A DNA stretch of 64,000 nucleotides from Bacteroidota bacterium (GTDB lineage: Bacteria; Bacteroidota; Bacteroidia; Bacteroidales; GCA-2711565), in the NCBI GenBank assembly GCA_018816945.1, contig JAHIVC010000062.1:1-64000 (forward strand), written 5' to 3'. Each line of letters opens with the position of its first letter. Positions within the stretch are counted from its first letter, which is position 1. Positions 56,584 through 64,000 of the stretch are shown here, piece by piece. Position numbers and translations under genes: made by a program. A model generated the notes under the pieces. That model was not told where the DNA came from. It made no database searches and saw only the letters and a program-made list of their open reading frames with translations.

Positions 56584-57228
56584 ATGGGAAAAATTAAGGT
56601 CATATTGGTGGATGATCATCAGATGTTCAGAGATGGAGTCAAATCGGTTTTATCAGATGAAGAAAACATAGCGATTATTGGCGAAGTTGGACATGCAAAC
56701 GACTTATATAAATTGCTGGAATCTACCTCACCTGATCTGATTATTACCGACATTTCGATGCCTGACATTTCCGGAATCGATATCACAAAATATGTCTCCA
56801 AAAACTTTCCCGAAATCAACATTTTAATTCTTTCCATGCATTCAAACGAAGAGTTTATCACAAAAGCCTTAAATGCCGGAGCAAATGGATATTTACCCAA
56901 GGATACCAGCATGAATGAGCTTCTCCAAGCCATCAACATTATTGCTAAAGGGGAGAATTATTTCAACAAAGGAATTTCAGATACCATTCTAAAGTCAATG
57001 GTCAACAAATCTAAGATTTCAAAAAATGATAACTTAACTTCCCGTGAATTAGAAATTGTTCATCAGGTGGTTGAGGGTTTATCAAACAAAGAGATTGCAG
57101 AGAAATTAAATATTAGTGTCAGAACTGTTGATTCCCATAAGAATAACATTTTACATAAACTCGGCTTAAAATCTTCTGTCGAATTGGTAAAATACGCCAT
57201 TAAAAACAATCTGGTTATGCTAGATTAA
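56584..57228 (+). CDS. NarL/LuxR-type response regulator
   Basis: A 214-residue partner of the upstream kinase. The receiver has DD at 10-11 and phospho-acceptor Asp56 in LIITDISMPDISG; the LuxR-type DNA-binding domain is ~148-208 (TSRELEIVHQVVEGLSNKEIAEKLNISVRTVDSHK). It is a close relative in layout of the regulator at 41345-41995. The next gene is a porin-like protein followed by an ammonium transporter, which are the natural candidate targets; this is inference from position. Confidence 0.95.
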   Translation: MGKIKVILVDDHQMFRDGVKSVLSDEENIAIIGEVGHANDLYKLLESTSPDLIITDISMPDISGIDITKYVSKNFPEINILILSMHSNEEFITKALNAGANGYLPKDTSMNELLQAINIIAKGENYFNKGISDTILKSMVNKSKISKNDNLTSRELEIVHQVVEGLSNKEIAEKLNISVRTVDSHKNNILHKLGLKSSVELVKYAIKNNLVMLD

Positions 57229-57240
57229 TATTGAGGGAAA

Positions 57241-57280
57241 TACTTAGACAAAATTTTGGTTCTAAGTAATATTACCTAGA
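57241..57280. promoter_or_regulatory. Inverted repeat and possible response-regulator site
   Basis: TACTTAGA (57241-57248) and TCTAAGTA (57261-57268) form an 8-bp inverted repeat around a CAAAATTTTG palindrome, followed by ATTACCTAG. It lies 12 bp after the regulator stop and 225 bp before the porin start. ATTACCTAG also occurs in the minus strand of the gap at about 41320-41330. It could be a binding site or a weak hairpin. Confidence 0.35.
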
Positions 57281-57465
57281 CTTCCTCAAAGATTTTCCTA
57301 TATAATTTTCAGCTTTTTTACCGATTGTAGGTGTGCACTGCTATCGATAATTTTGCCCTATGCACAATAGTTCTATGGAGAGAAATCATGCAGTTACATC
57401 GCCCATCAAAGCATCATGCTTTACTATTTTCCTATCCCGACAATTAATCCTAAATAATAAAACCT

Positions 57466-58296
57466 ATGAAACAAAAAGCTAAACTTTTAAGTGTCTTACT
57501 TCTTTTTTTAATGAGTATGAGCAATTTATTTGCGCAAGAGGAACCCAAAGAATCGCACTGGAGTATGGGTGTTGATTTTACCAGCCGATATATTTGGCGC
57601 GGATTAAATCTCGGAGCTTCGTCACCCAGCATACAACCTTATTTGGAGTTTGGGTTTGGATCTGAAAACCATGCTTTTACAATAGGTGCATGGGGCGCTT
57701 ATTCAACCAATGGAACACAAACCGGACAAGAAGCTGATATTTATTTGACGTATACTTTAAATCAATTATTCACTTTCACCCTAACCGATTATTTTTTCCC
57801 AGATGAAACATCCGGAAGAAATGATTACTTCAACCGTAATATGAATTGGGATAAGATCAATCATGGTGACAAAGATCAAACAGGTCATATTGTAGAGGCT
57901 GCATTGGCATTTAATGGCACAGAAAAATTCCCCATCAGCATCATGTTTGCCATTAATATTTGGGGTGCCGATTCCAGAAAATACATCGAACAATCAGGAG
58001 TCATGGTACCTGAAGATAAGATCGTGATGTCGAAATATTTGGAATTTGGCTATTCAACAGAAATTCAGGGTACTTCACTGGATTTTTTTGCAGGATTGGC
58101 ATTGGATAATCCCAAAACCGAGAGAGGTGAACCAACAGGCTTTTATGGTCAGGAAAATGCCGGACTTGTTAACCTTGGATTAACACTTTCAAAAGAAATA
58201 CAAATTTCGGATAAATTTTCGTTGCCTGTTTCAGCATCATTAATTACCAATCCTGAAGCGGGTAATATTTTTATGGTATTTGCAGTATCCTTATAA
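57466..58296 (+). CDS. TorF-like putative outer-membrane porin
   Basis: A 276-residue exported protein. Signal peptide 1-~24 (LLSVLLLFLMSMSNLFAQ). The mature part begins with SRYIWRGLNLG, a mark of TorF-family proteins, and then alternates polar and hydrophobic residues as in an outer-membrane barrel, ending in FMVFAVSL. It may let a nitrogen compound through the outer membrane. It precedes the ammonium transporter by 33 bp on the same strand, so they probably form one operon. Confidence 0.82.
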   Translation: MKQKAKLLSVLLLFLMSMSNLFAQEEPKESHWSMGVDFTSRYIWRGLNLGASSPSIQPYLEFGFGSENHAFTIGAWGAYSTNGTQTGQEADIYLTYTLNQLFTFTLTDYFFPDETSGRNDYFNRNMNWDKINHGDKDQTGHIVEAALAFNGTEKFPISIMFAINIWGADSRKYIEQSGVMVPEDKIVMSKYLEFGYSTEIQGTSLDFFAGLALDNPKTERGEPTGFYGQENAGLVNLGLTLSKEIQISDKFSLPVSASLITNPEAGNIFMVFAVSL

Positions 58297-58329
58297 TTCA
58301 AATATTAAACTAATTAAAAAATTACAATT

Positions 58330-59541
58330 ATGTTCGACACAGGTTCAACAACATTTATGGTTTTATGTACAAGCTTGGTGATGCTTATGACACCGGGTTT
58401 GGCATTCTTTTACGGCGGTTTAGCCAGTAAAAGAAACATTCTGGGAATCATGGTACAAACATTTGTATCGCTTGGAATTACAACAATTATGTGGGTAACC
58501 ATTGGTTATTCGCTATGTTTTAGCGGTGGCGAAGGAGGCATCATTGGTAACCTTGATTTCGCTTTTTTAAAAGGAATTGCATTTGATCAGGCCTACGATA
58601 ATGGGAAATATCCGGTTTACATATTTATTGCCTATCAAATGATGTTCGCGATCATAACTCCTGCGCTTATTACGGGTGCATTTGTAAATCGTGTAACCTT
58701 TAAAGCCTATCTCATTTTCTTGGTGCTATGGCAATTATTTGTTTACTATCCATTTGTACACATGGTATGGGGTGGCGGAATACTTGCCGAATGGGGCGTT
58801 TTAGACTTTGCCGGAGGTATAGTTGTTCATGCAACCGCTGGTTTTGCTGCACTTGCTTCCGTATTTTATGTAGGTAAACGTCGCGACACCAACTCTCCTC
58901 CCAACAGTATTCCATTGGTTGCCATTGGCACCGGTTTATTATGGTTTGGCTGGTATGGTTTCAATGCGGGAAGTGAATTGGATGTTGATGCAATATCAAC
59001 TTTGGCATTTTTAAATACCGATGTTGCCGCATCTTTTGCCGCAATAACCTGGCTAGTTATCGAATGGATTAAAACTGGTCAACCTAAATTTGTGGGATTA
59101 TTAACCGGTGCTGTTGCAGGTTTGGCAACCATCACTCCTGCTGCCGGATTTGTACCTATTTGGGCTGCTATGCTTATTGGTATTGCAGCTGGTGCTGTTT
59201 GTTTCCTGGCAGTTCAAATGAAAAACAAATGGGGTTGGGACGATGCATTAGATGTTTGGGGAGTTCATGGTATTGGTGGAACTCTTGGCACTATATTATT
59301 AGGAGTTTTCGCTTTCTCACATATTAATGGTCAGGCCGGGCTCTTGGAAGGAGATGTAAGTTTCTTTTTAAAAGAACTCACGGCAGTGGTGATTGCAGCA
59401 GTTTATGCTTTTGGATTTACCTATTTAATGTTGGTGGTTATTAATCTGATATCTCCGGTAAAAGCAACCGAAGAACAAGAAGAAATGGGCATAGACCAGG
59501 CGCTGCATGGTGAAGTTGCTTACGATTCGGGTGCATTATAA
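58330..59541 (+). CDS. amt: Ammonium transporter
   Basis: A 403-residue Amt/MEP/Rh family channel with 11 predicted helices. The twin histidines are present in VVHATAG (~160-166) and GVHGIGG (~309-315), and the start TTFMVLCTSLVMLMTPGLAFFYGG and the GFNAGSEL block are typical. It brings NH4+ into the cell. A PII gene (glnK) normally follows amt in other phyla but is missing here; the acidic tail (TEEQEEMG) ends the protein. Terminator directly downstream. Confidence 0.96.
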   Translation: MFDTGSTTFMVLCTSLVMLMTPGLAFFYGGLASKRNILGIMVQTFVSLGITTIMWVTIGYSLCFSGGEGGIIGNLDFAFLKGIAFDQAYDNGKYPVYIFIAYQMMFAIITPALITGAFVNRVTFKAYLIFLVLWQLFVYYPFVHMVWGGGILAEWGVLDFAGGIVVHATAGFAALASVFYVGKRRDTNSPPNSIPLVAIGTGLLWFGWYGFNAGSELDVDAISTLAFLNTDVAASFAAITWLVIEWIKTGQPKFVGLLTGAVAGLATITPAAGFVPIWAAMLIGIAAGAVCFLAVQMKNKWGWDDALDVWGVHGIGGTLGTILLGVFAFSHINGQAGLLEGDVSFFLKELTAVVIAAVYAFGFTYLMLVVINLISPVKATEEQEEMGIDQALHGEVAYDSGAL

Positions 59542-59583
59542 TAATTATTGAGAAATTAGAGGGTTGAAAAGCCCAATAATTTT

Positions 59584-59622
59584 AAAACAGGCTACTATGT
59601 TCATTGGCAGCCTGTTTTTGTT
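59584..59622 (+). terminator. Rho-independent terminator after amt
   Basis: AAAACAGGCT (59584-59593) pairs perfectly with AGCCTGTTTT (59609-59618) across a 15-nt loop, and Ts follow. It is 43 bp beyond the amt stop and ends the regulator-porin-amt run. Confidence 0.9.
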
Positions 59623-59730
59623 TAAGAGAATTAAATTTTTAAAACACTAAATTTATTTTTGGAAAAAGCAATTATATGTAGCCAAAACATCAACTTTTTT
59701 TGTATATTTGGCTGGTTATAATAGTATGCA

Positions 59731-61152
59731 ATGCAAAATTTAATTGGGCGCAAACATGAGATTGAAATTTTATTAAAGGCTCTAAAAAGCAATAAATCAG
59801 AACTAATTGCCATATATGGACGCCGTAGGGTTGGGAAGACATTTCTGGTTCGGGAGGTTTATAAAAATTATATCCAATTTGAAATAGCGGGTATCCACAA
59901 TGTTACTTTAAAACAACAACTCCATAATTTCCACCTCACACTTTCGGTCAAAAATACCAATTTCCAAAAGCCTTCATATTGGATTGAAGCCTTTCATCAA
60001 TTGGGACTATACCTTAACAAGCTTAAGATTACAAAGAAGAAAGTAATTTTTATTGATGAATTCCCTTGGTTGGATACCCGAAAGTCAAAATTTCTTCCGG
60101 CATTTGATAATTTCTGGAACAGCTATGCGTCAAAAAGAGATGATTTAGTGGTAGTTATTTGCGGTTCAGCAGCATCCTATATGATCCAAAATATTATCAA
60201 AAGCAAAGGAGGGCTCCATAATAGGTTAACCGAAAAAATCCAATTAGCACCATTTAATTTATATGAAACCGAACAGCTTTTCAGAAAAAATAAAGTTAAG
60301 CTTTCCAGATACGATATACTGCAAATTTATATGGCTATGGGAGGAATCCCCCATTACCTCGAAAGAATTTCATCAGGTGAAAGTGTTGCCCAAGCTATTA
60401 ACCGTTTATGCTTTAGGAGGGATGGTTTTTTAAGATCTGAATTTGAAAATATTTTTGCTTCCCTTTTTGAGCAGCACGAAAACCATGCATTGATCATCAG
60501 GACATTGGCATCTATCAGAAAGGGCTTAACCAGAACCGAAATTGTAACCCGTGGAAAAATCGCATCGGGAGGCACTTTAACAAAGACATTAACTGAACTG
60601 GAAGAATCGGGGTTCATTGAAAAGTACATCCCCTATCAGGGAAATAAAGATGCTATCTATAGGTTATCTGATGAATATTCGATGTTTTATATCAAATATA
60701 TCGAAAACACAAAAGCATCCGACAATGATATTTGGATGAAGATGTATCAGGATTCATCCTACAAAATCTGGTCGGGTTTTAGTTTTGAAACCATCTGCAT
60801 GAAACATCTTGCACAGATAAAAGAAGGCTTAAAAATTTCTGGGATTAATGCATTCCAAGGTAGTTGGATCGAGAAAAATTCAACAAACAGTGCACAGATT
60901 GATTTGCTAATTGATCGAGATGACAATGTAATCAATCTTTGTGAAATGAAATTTTACAATACCGAATATGCCATCGATAAAAAATACGCCAATGAAATTG
61001 CAAAAAAAGTAAATGCTTTTTCTGACTGTACCAAAACGAAAAAGAGTGTATTTGTAACCTTTATAACAACTTACGGACTTATTCAAAATCAATATAGCAA
61101 GCAATATGTGCAAAATGAGCTCACGATGGATCATCTTTTTATTGATTTATAA
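59731..61152 (+). CDS. AAA-type ATPase with DUF234/nuclease-like C-terminus
   Basis: A 473-residue protein of the ATPase_2-DUF234 type. The P-loop GRRRVGKT is at 30-37 and Walker B is KVIFIDEFPWLD (~104-115). A winged-helix-like region (~265-320, SIRKGLTRTEIV, GTLTKTLTELEESG) follows. The C-terminal domain has AQIDLLI...CEMKFYN, a D...ExK arrangement of PD-(D/E)XK nuclease-like folds. Such proteins are common but uncharacterised, and some are near mobile or defence genes. Here it stands alone after the amt terminator. A TATATTTG at 59703-59710 may be its -7 box. Confidence 0.85.
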   Translation: MQNLIGRKHEIEILLKALKSNKSELIAIYGRRRVGKTFLVREVYKNYIQFEIAGIHNVTLKQQLHNFHLTLSVKNTNFQKPSYWIEAFHQLGLYLNKLKITKKKVIFIDEFPWLDTRKSKFLPAFDNFWNSYASKRDDLVVVICGSAASYMIQNIIKSKGGLHNRLTEKIQLAPFNLYETEQLFRKNKVKLSRYDILQIYMAMGGIPHYLERISSGESVAQAINRLCFRRDGFLRSEFENIFASLFEQHENHALIIRTLASIRKGLTRTEIVTRGKIASGGTLTKTLTELEESGFIEKYIPYQGNKDAIYRLSDEYSMFYIKYIENTKASDNDIWMKMYQDSSYKIWSGFSFETICMKHLAQIKEGLKISGINAFQGSWIEKNSTNSAQIDLLIDRDDNVINLCEMKFYNTEYAIDKKYANEIAKKVNAFSDCTKTKKSVFVTFITTYGLIQNQYSKQYVQNELTMDHLFIDL

Positions 61153-61219
61153 CTAGCCAAAACTATCAAATAAACATTACTTTTGGCTGAATATATCCAC
61201 TTATTTAATAAAATAAAAA

Positions 61220-61477
61220 ATGCAAAAAAAGAACTGGAAACTCAGATTAGGATTAATTCTTATTATTGTTTCGATTCCACTGTTTTTATCCTTGCCTTTC
61301 ATTCCTTTTCTTAATTTAGAAAATAACCAGAAGCTAACCTTTACGACAATTGTTTTCATCTCGGCTGAAGTGCTCTTTTGGTCGGGCGGAATTTTGGTTG
61401 GGAAGGAATTATTTCAGAAATATAAATCCCTCCTAAATCCTAAAACCTGGTTTAAAAAAAGATCAAAAAAAACTTAA
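61220..61477 (+). CDS. Small two-helix membrane protein (transporter-suffix type)
   Basis: An 85-residue protein with two hydrophobic helices (~9-27 and ~40-60) and a basic tail (KTWFKKRSKKT). The pattern SAEVLFWSGGILVGKEL resembles the 'transporter suffix' family seen alone or at the end of transporters. Function is unknown. It lies 67 bp after the ATPase gene. Confidence 0.65.
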   Translation: MQKKNWKLRLGLILIIVSIPLFLSLPFIPFLNLENNQKLTFTTIVFISAEVLFWSGGILVGKELFQKYKSLLNPKTWFKKRSKKT

Positions 61478-61544
61478 AAATAATAGTATTTAATTCTTTA
61501 ATTTGAGTCTTTAGTTTGCTTGCTTTCACCTAAAACCAAAAACC

Positions 61545-62288
61545 ATGAAAGAAATCTTTAAAAAAACGCTCTTAGGAATAGGGATCTTAATTGCATTAAT
61601 TGTGATTTTCATTGTTGGATACATGTTAAAAGCAAAATCAGAAATCAAAAAAATGACCCCCACCGAAACGAAAGAGATTATTGCAAACATCTATTCGATC
61701 AAGGATTCGTTCACAAATATGTACCTGATAAAAGACAGTGCCACGTATATCGCAATAGATGCAGGAAACGATTTAGAAGTGATCTCGGAAGAATTAAAAA
61801 AACTGAATATTAAACCTGACCAAGTTACGGCAGTGCTTTTGACCCATACCGATGCGGACCATGTCGCTGCCCTGAGTTTATTTAAAAATGCCGAAGTCTA
61901 TCTTTCAAAACAGGAAGAGCAACTCCTTACCGGAGAAAAGTCCCGATTCTTATTTTTTGGAAATACCATTGATGCTGAAGAATACACCCTGATTGAGGAC
62001 CAACAAATTTTTAATATCGGAAATTTAAAGATTCAAGGGATTCTAACCCCGGGACATACAGTTGGTGCAATGTGCTATCTGGTTGACGATAAGTATTTGT
62101 TCGTTGGAGATGTCCTAAGTATAAAGGATGGAAAGATTGATAAGTTCAATACATTTGCGAATACTGATACCAAAACAGCAATTAAATCTATCGCATTAAT
62201 CACAAAATTACCCTATGCAGAATATATATTTACTGCCCACTACGGATATACCAACAATTATAAAACTGCAGTTGAATCATGGAAATAA
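61545..62288 (+). CDS. Membrane-anchored MBL-fold metallo-hydrolase
   Basis: A 247-residue metallo-beta-lactamase-fold protein with an N-terminal membrane helix (~8-28). Metal ligands are seen in LTHTDADHVA (~99-108; HxDADH where H-x-H-x-D-H is standard), TPGHTVGA (~174-181), FVGDVL (~190-195) and a final TAHYGYT. The first ligand histidine pair is altered (T-D in place of the second H), so check whether two metals bind. It acts outside the cytosol or at the membrane. It overlaps the next gene by 10 bp. Confidence 0.85.
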   Translation: MKEIFKKTLLGIGILIALIVIFIVGYMLKAKSEIKKMTPTETKEIIANIYSIKDSFTNMYLIKDSATYIAIDAGNDLEVISEELKKLNIKPDQVTAVLLTHTDADHVAALSLFKNAEVYLSKQEEQLLTGEKSRFLFFGNTIDAEEYTLIEDQQIFNIGNLKIQGILTPGHTVGAMCYLVDDKYLFVGDVLSIKDGKIDKFNTFANTDTKTAIKSIALITKLPYAEYIFTAHYGYTNNYKTAVESWK

Positions 62289-62698
62289 GCATTTTTACCA
62301 ACAAATCTATTATCCCCGGTAATGATGATTTGAAATCTCCGCTGGGTGAAACCTACCCATTTTGGTTTTTATTAAGGGATTATGTTTTTGATAAATATCC
62401 GACCGCCAAGGAAGAATGGAATTACCCGGGGAAAAATTACGGTTGGAGTTTTCGTATTAAGGATAAAAACCGGGCAATCATTTACTTTTTGCCTCGCGAG
62501 GGATATTTTAAAGTGGCCTTTGTATTTGGGCAAAAAGCAACAGATCAGGTGATGGCTTCCCGGATTTCCGAAGAAATTAAAACCGAACTGCGAAACGCTA
62601 AGGTTTACATGGAAGGCAGAGGTATTGGAATAGAAGTTAGAGATGAATCAAAATTGCCAGACATTAAGAATCTGATTGAGATAAAAATATCCAACTAG
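62279..62698 (+). CDS. DUF3788 family protein
   Basis: A 139-residue soluble protein matching DUF3788: KEEWNYPGKNYGWSFRIKDKNRAIIYFLP and FKVAFVFGQKA are the recognisable blocks. It resembles the YdhG/DUF1801 group in sequence pattern. Function is unknown; the family is mainly found in Firmicutes and Bacteroidota. It overlaps the MBL gene by 10 bp, a translational coupling suggesting a joint role. Confidence 0.78.
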   Translation: MEISIFTNKSIIPGNDDLKSPLGETYPFWFLLRDYVFDKYPTAKEEWNYPGKNYGWSFRIKDKNRAIIYFLPREGYFKVAFVFGQKATDQVMASRISEEIKTELRNAKVYMEGRGIGIEVRDESKLPDIKNLIEIKISN

Positions 62699-62798
62699 TT
62701 AGCATAACCTACATCATTTCTGCTTTGAAAACTGGGCAGATATTGCTATTATTGTTTAAATTTAATGAATGAACGATTAAAAATTCAAACCCTCGTTT

Positions 62799-64000
62799 AT
62801 GCCAATCTCAAAATCGGTTCTATTGATCTTCAGCATCCTTTTAATTCCCTTTACATATGCCCATTCACAACAACATGTCGAGAGAAATACTGATACTACA
62901 ATTGTAATTGCTACTTCCGGAAACAGTTGGGTTGTGAACGACCCTTTTCAATCATCGGAAGTAATTTCTTCGGATGGAATTACGAATTGGACAAATCAGG
63001 ACCAAATTATCCGTACTTACTTTTACGTTGATAAACCCGGACAAATCAGCTTGTCCTTAAAAATAAAAACAGAAAAAGGTTCATCTGTTATTAAAGTTGG
63101 GGTTGGCGATTTTTCGAAAAATATTATAATTAACAATGCCGAATTTGAGCAAATTGATATTGGCAATTTTGAGGTTCATTCTGCAGGTTACCATTTCATC
63201 GAATTGAAAGGATTAGAAAAAGAAGGAAACACTTTTGCAGATGTTATGGAAATTAAACTCACTTATGATTCTTCAAAAAATGCGATTAAATACATAGCCG
63301 ATGATTTTTATTTTGGGAGAAGGGGGCCATCTACCCATTTACTTTTCCAAACTCCGCCTGAAATTGATGATATTGAATGGTTTTATAATGAAATAGAAAT
63401 CGATGAAAATCAGGATGCCATTGGATCCTATTTTATGGCATGCGGCTTTACCGGCGGATACTTTGGAATACAGGTGAATTCAGAAACTGAACGAAGAATT
63501 TTGTTTTCGATTTGGAGCCCTTATAATACCGACGATCCCAAAAGCATTCCTGAAGAATACCGGATCAAATTACTTTCAAAAGGAGATGGAGTTACAACAG
63601 GAGAATTTGGAGATGAAGGATCGGGAGGGCAGAGTTATAAAATATTTCCATGGAATGTTAAGACCCGATATAAATTCATCATCAGTGCTAAACCGACCGA
63701 TAATGAATCAACGGACTACACAGCTTATTTTTGCGATCCAAAGGAAGGAACTTGGAATTTGATAGCCAGCTTTCGTAAACCAAAAACGCATTCATATCTA
63801 ACCCGACTTTACTCTTTTTTAGAAAATTTCATCCCCGAAACAGGAATTATCAGTAGGCAAGGTGGCTTTTATAATCAATGGATTAGAGATTCGAAAGGAA
63901 AATGGCACGAAATTAATGAAGCCCGGTTCTCTGCCGATGCTACTGCAAAAAAAGGTTCACGTCTCGACTATTCAGGAGGAATCAAAAATGATGGCTTTTA
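62799..64000 (+). CDS. DUF5077/DUF3472 exported protein (partial)
   Basis: The frame starts at 62799 and is open to the window edge, giving 400 codons. It has a signal peptide (residues 1-~24, VLLIFSILLIPFTYAHSQ). Residues ~30-155 match DUF5077, a beta-sandwich that may bind carbohydrate. Residues ~160-400 match DUF3472, with FYNEIEIDENQDAIGSYFMA, FSIWSPYNTDDP and EGSGGQSYKIFPW. Both families are uncharacterised and common in Bacteroidota secreted proteins; sugar binding or cell adhesion is only a guess. The C-terminus is not seen. Confidence 0.88.
   Translation, partial: MPISKSVLLIFSILLIPFTYAHSQQHVERNTDTTIVIATSGNSWVVNDPFQSSEVISSDGITNWTNQDQIIRTYFYVDKPGQISLSLKIKTEKGSSVIKVGVGDFSKNIIINNAEFEQIDIGNFEVHSAGYHFIELKGLEKEGNTFADVMEIKLTYDSSKNAIKYIADDFYFGRRGPSTHLLFQTPPEIDDIEWFYNEIEIDENQDAIGSYFMACGFTGGYFGIQVNSETERRILFSIWSPYNTDDPKSIPEEYRIKLLSKGDGVTTGEFGDEGSGGQSYKIFPWNVKTRYKFIISAKPTDNESTDYTAYFCDPKEGTWNLIASFRKPKTHSYLTRLYSFLENFIPETGIISRQGGFYNQWIRDSKGKWHEINEARFSADATAKKGSRLDYSGGIKNDGF

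Overview
The window looks like a chromosome segment of an AT-rich Bacteroidota bacterium, probably Bacteroidales or Marinilabiliales-like. This is inferred from family content (DUF4834, DUF3788, DUF5916, DUF3472, YfhO-type proteins, the inserted form of GDP-L-fucose synthase), from promoters of the TTG...TAnnTTTG type, and from the scarcity of strong Shine-Dalgarno sequences. I found no tRNA, rRNA or CRISPR array.

1-26.9 kb is a surface-polysaccharide locus. A leftward block (1-12 kb) holds glycosyltransferases, a methyltransferase, a glycosyltransferase-methyltransferase fusion, GDP-mannose 4,6-dehydratase plus GDP-L-fucose synthase, and two paralogous YfhO-type membrane proteins. A rightward block (12.2-16.6 kb) has a Wzx-type flippase, adenylylsulfate kinase, a CitE-like protein and an SGNH-like protein. 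It ends at a strong palindromic terminator next to an IS3 fragment. A leftward sulfotransferase (17.2-17.9 kb) could use PAPS made by the kinase, so the glycan may be sulfated. A second rightward block (18.2-22.1 kb) combines a DegT aminotransferase, a NeuD-type acyltransferase, a BKACE/DUF849 enzyme and a GT2 transferase, which suggests an unusual acylamino sugar. A last leftward block (22.6-26.9 kb) has a kinase-fold protein and two GT-B transferases. The locus carries scars: a 108-bp tandem repeat of a gene tail, IS3 and IS110 remnants, a decayed GT2 gene and truncated reading frames.

27-44.2 kb is mostly housekeeping: DUF4834, ribosomal protein L34 (rpmH), a PepD dipeptidase, an MFS transporter, RsmG, a glucosaminidase-LysM protein, a GNAT enzyme, a DUF5916 outer-membrane protein, purine nucleoside phosphorylase, convergent msrB/msrA, a three-gene two-component cluster and rlmN.

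44.3-53.4 kb has an oxidoreductase, four hydrolases with export signals (M28, an esterase, M20, M1) and CorA. 53.6-59.5 kb has a methyltransferase, a DUF2007 protein, a second two-component pair, a porin-like protein and an ammonium transporter closed by a terminator. 59.7-64 kb has an ATPase fused to a nuclease-like domain, a small membrane protein, an MBL-fold hydrolase overlapping a DUF3788 gene, and a DUF3472 protein cut by the window edge.

Genes are compact, often overlapping by 1-26 bp. The main non-coding structure is a set of GC-rich hairpin elements in gaps (22.27-22.47, 36.95-37.09, 44.23 kb) and a heptamer repeat after corA.
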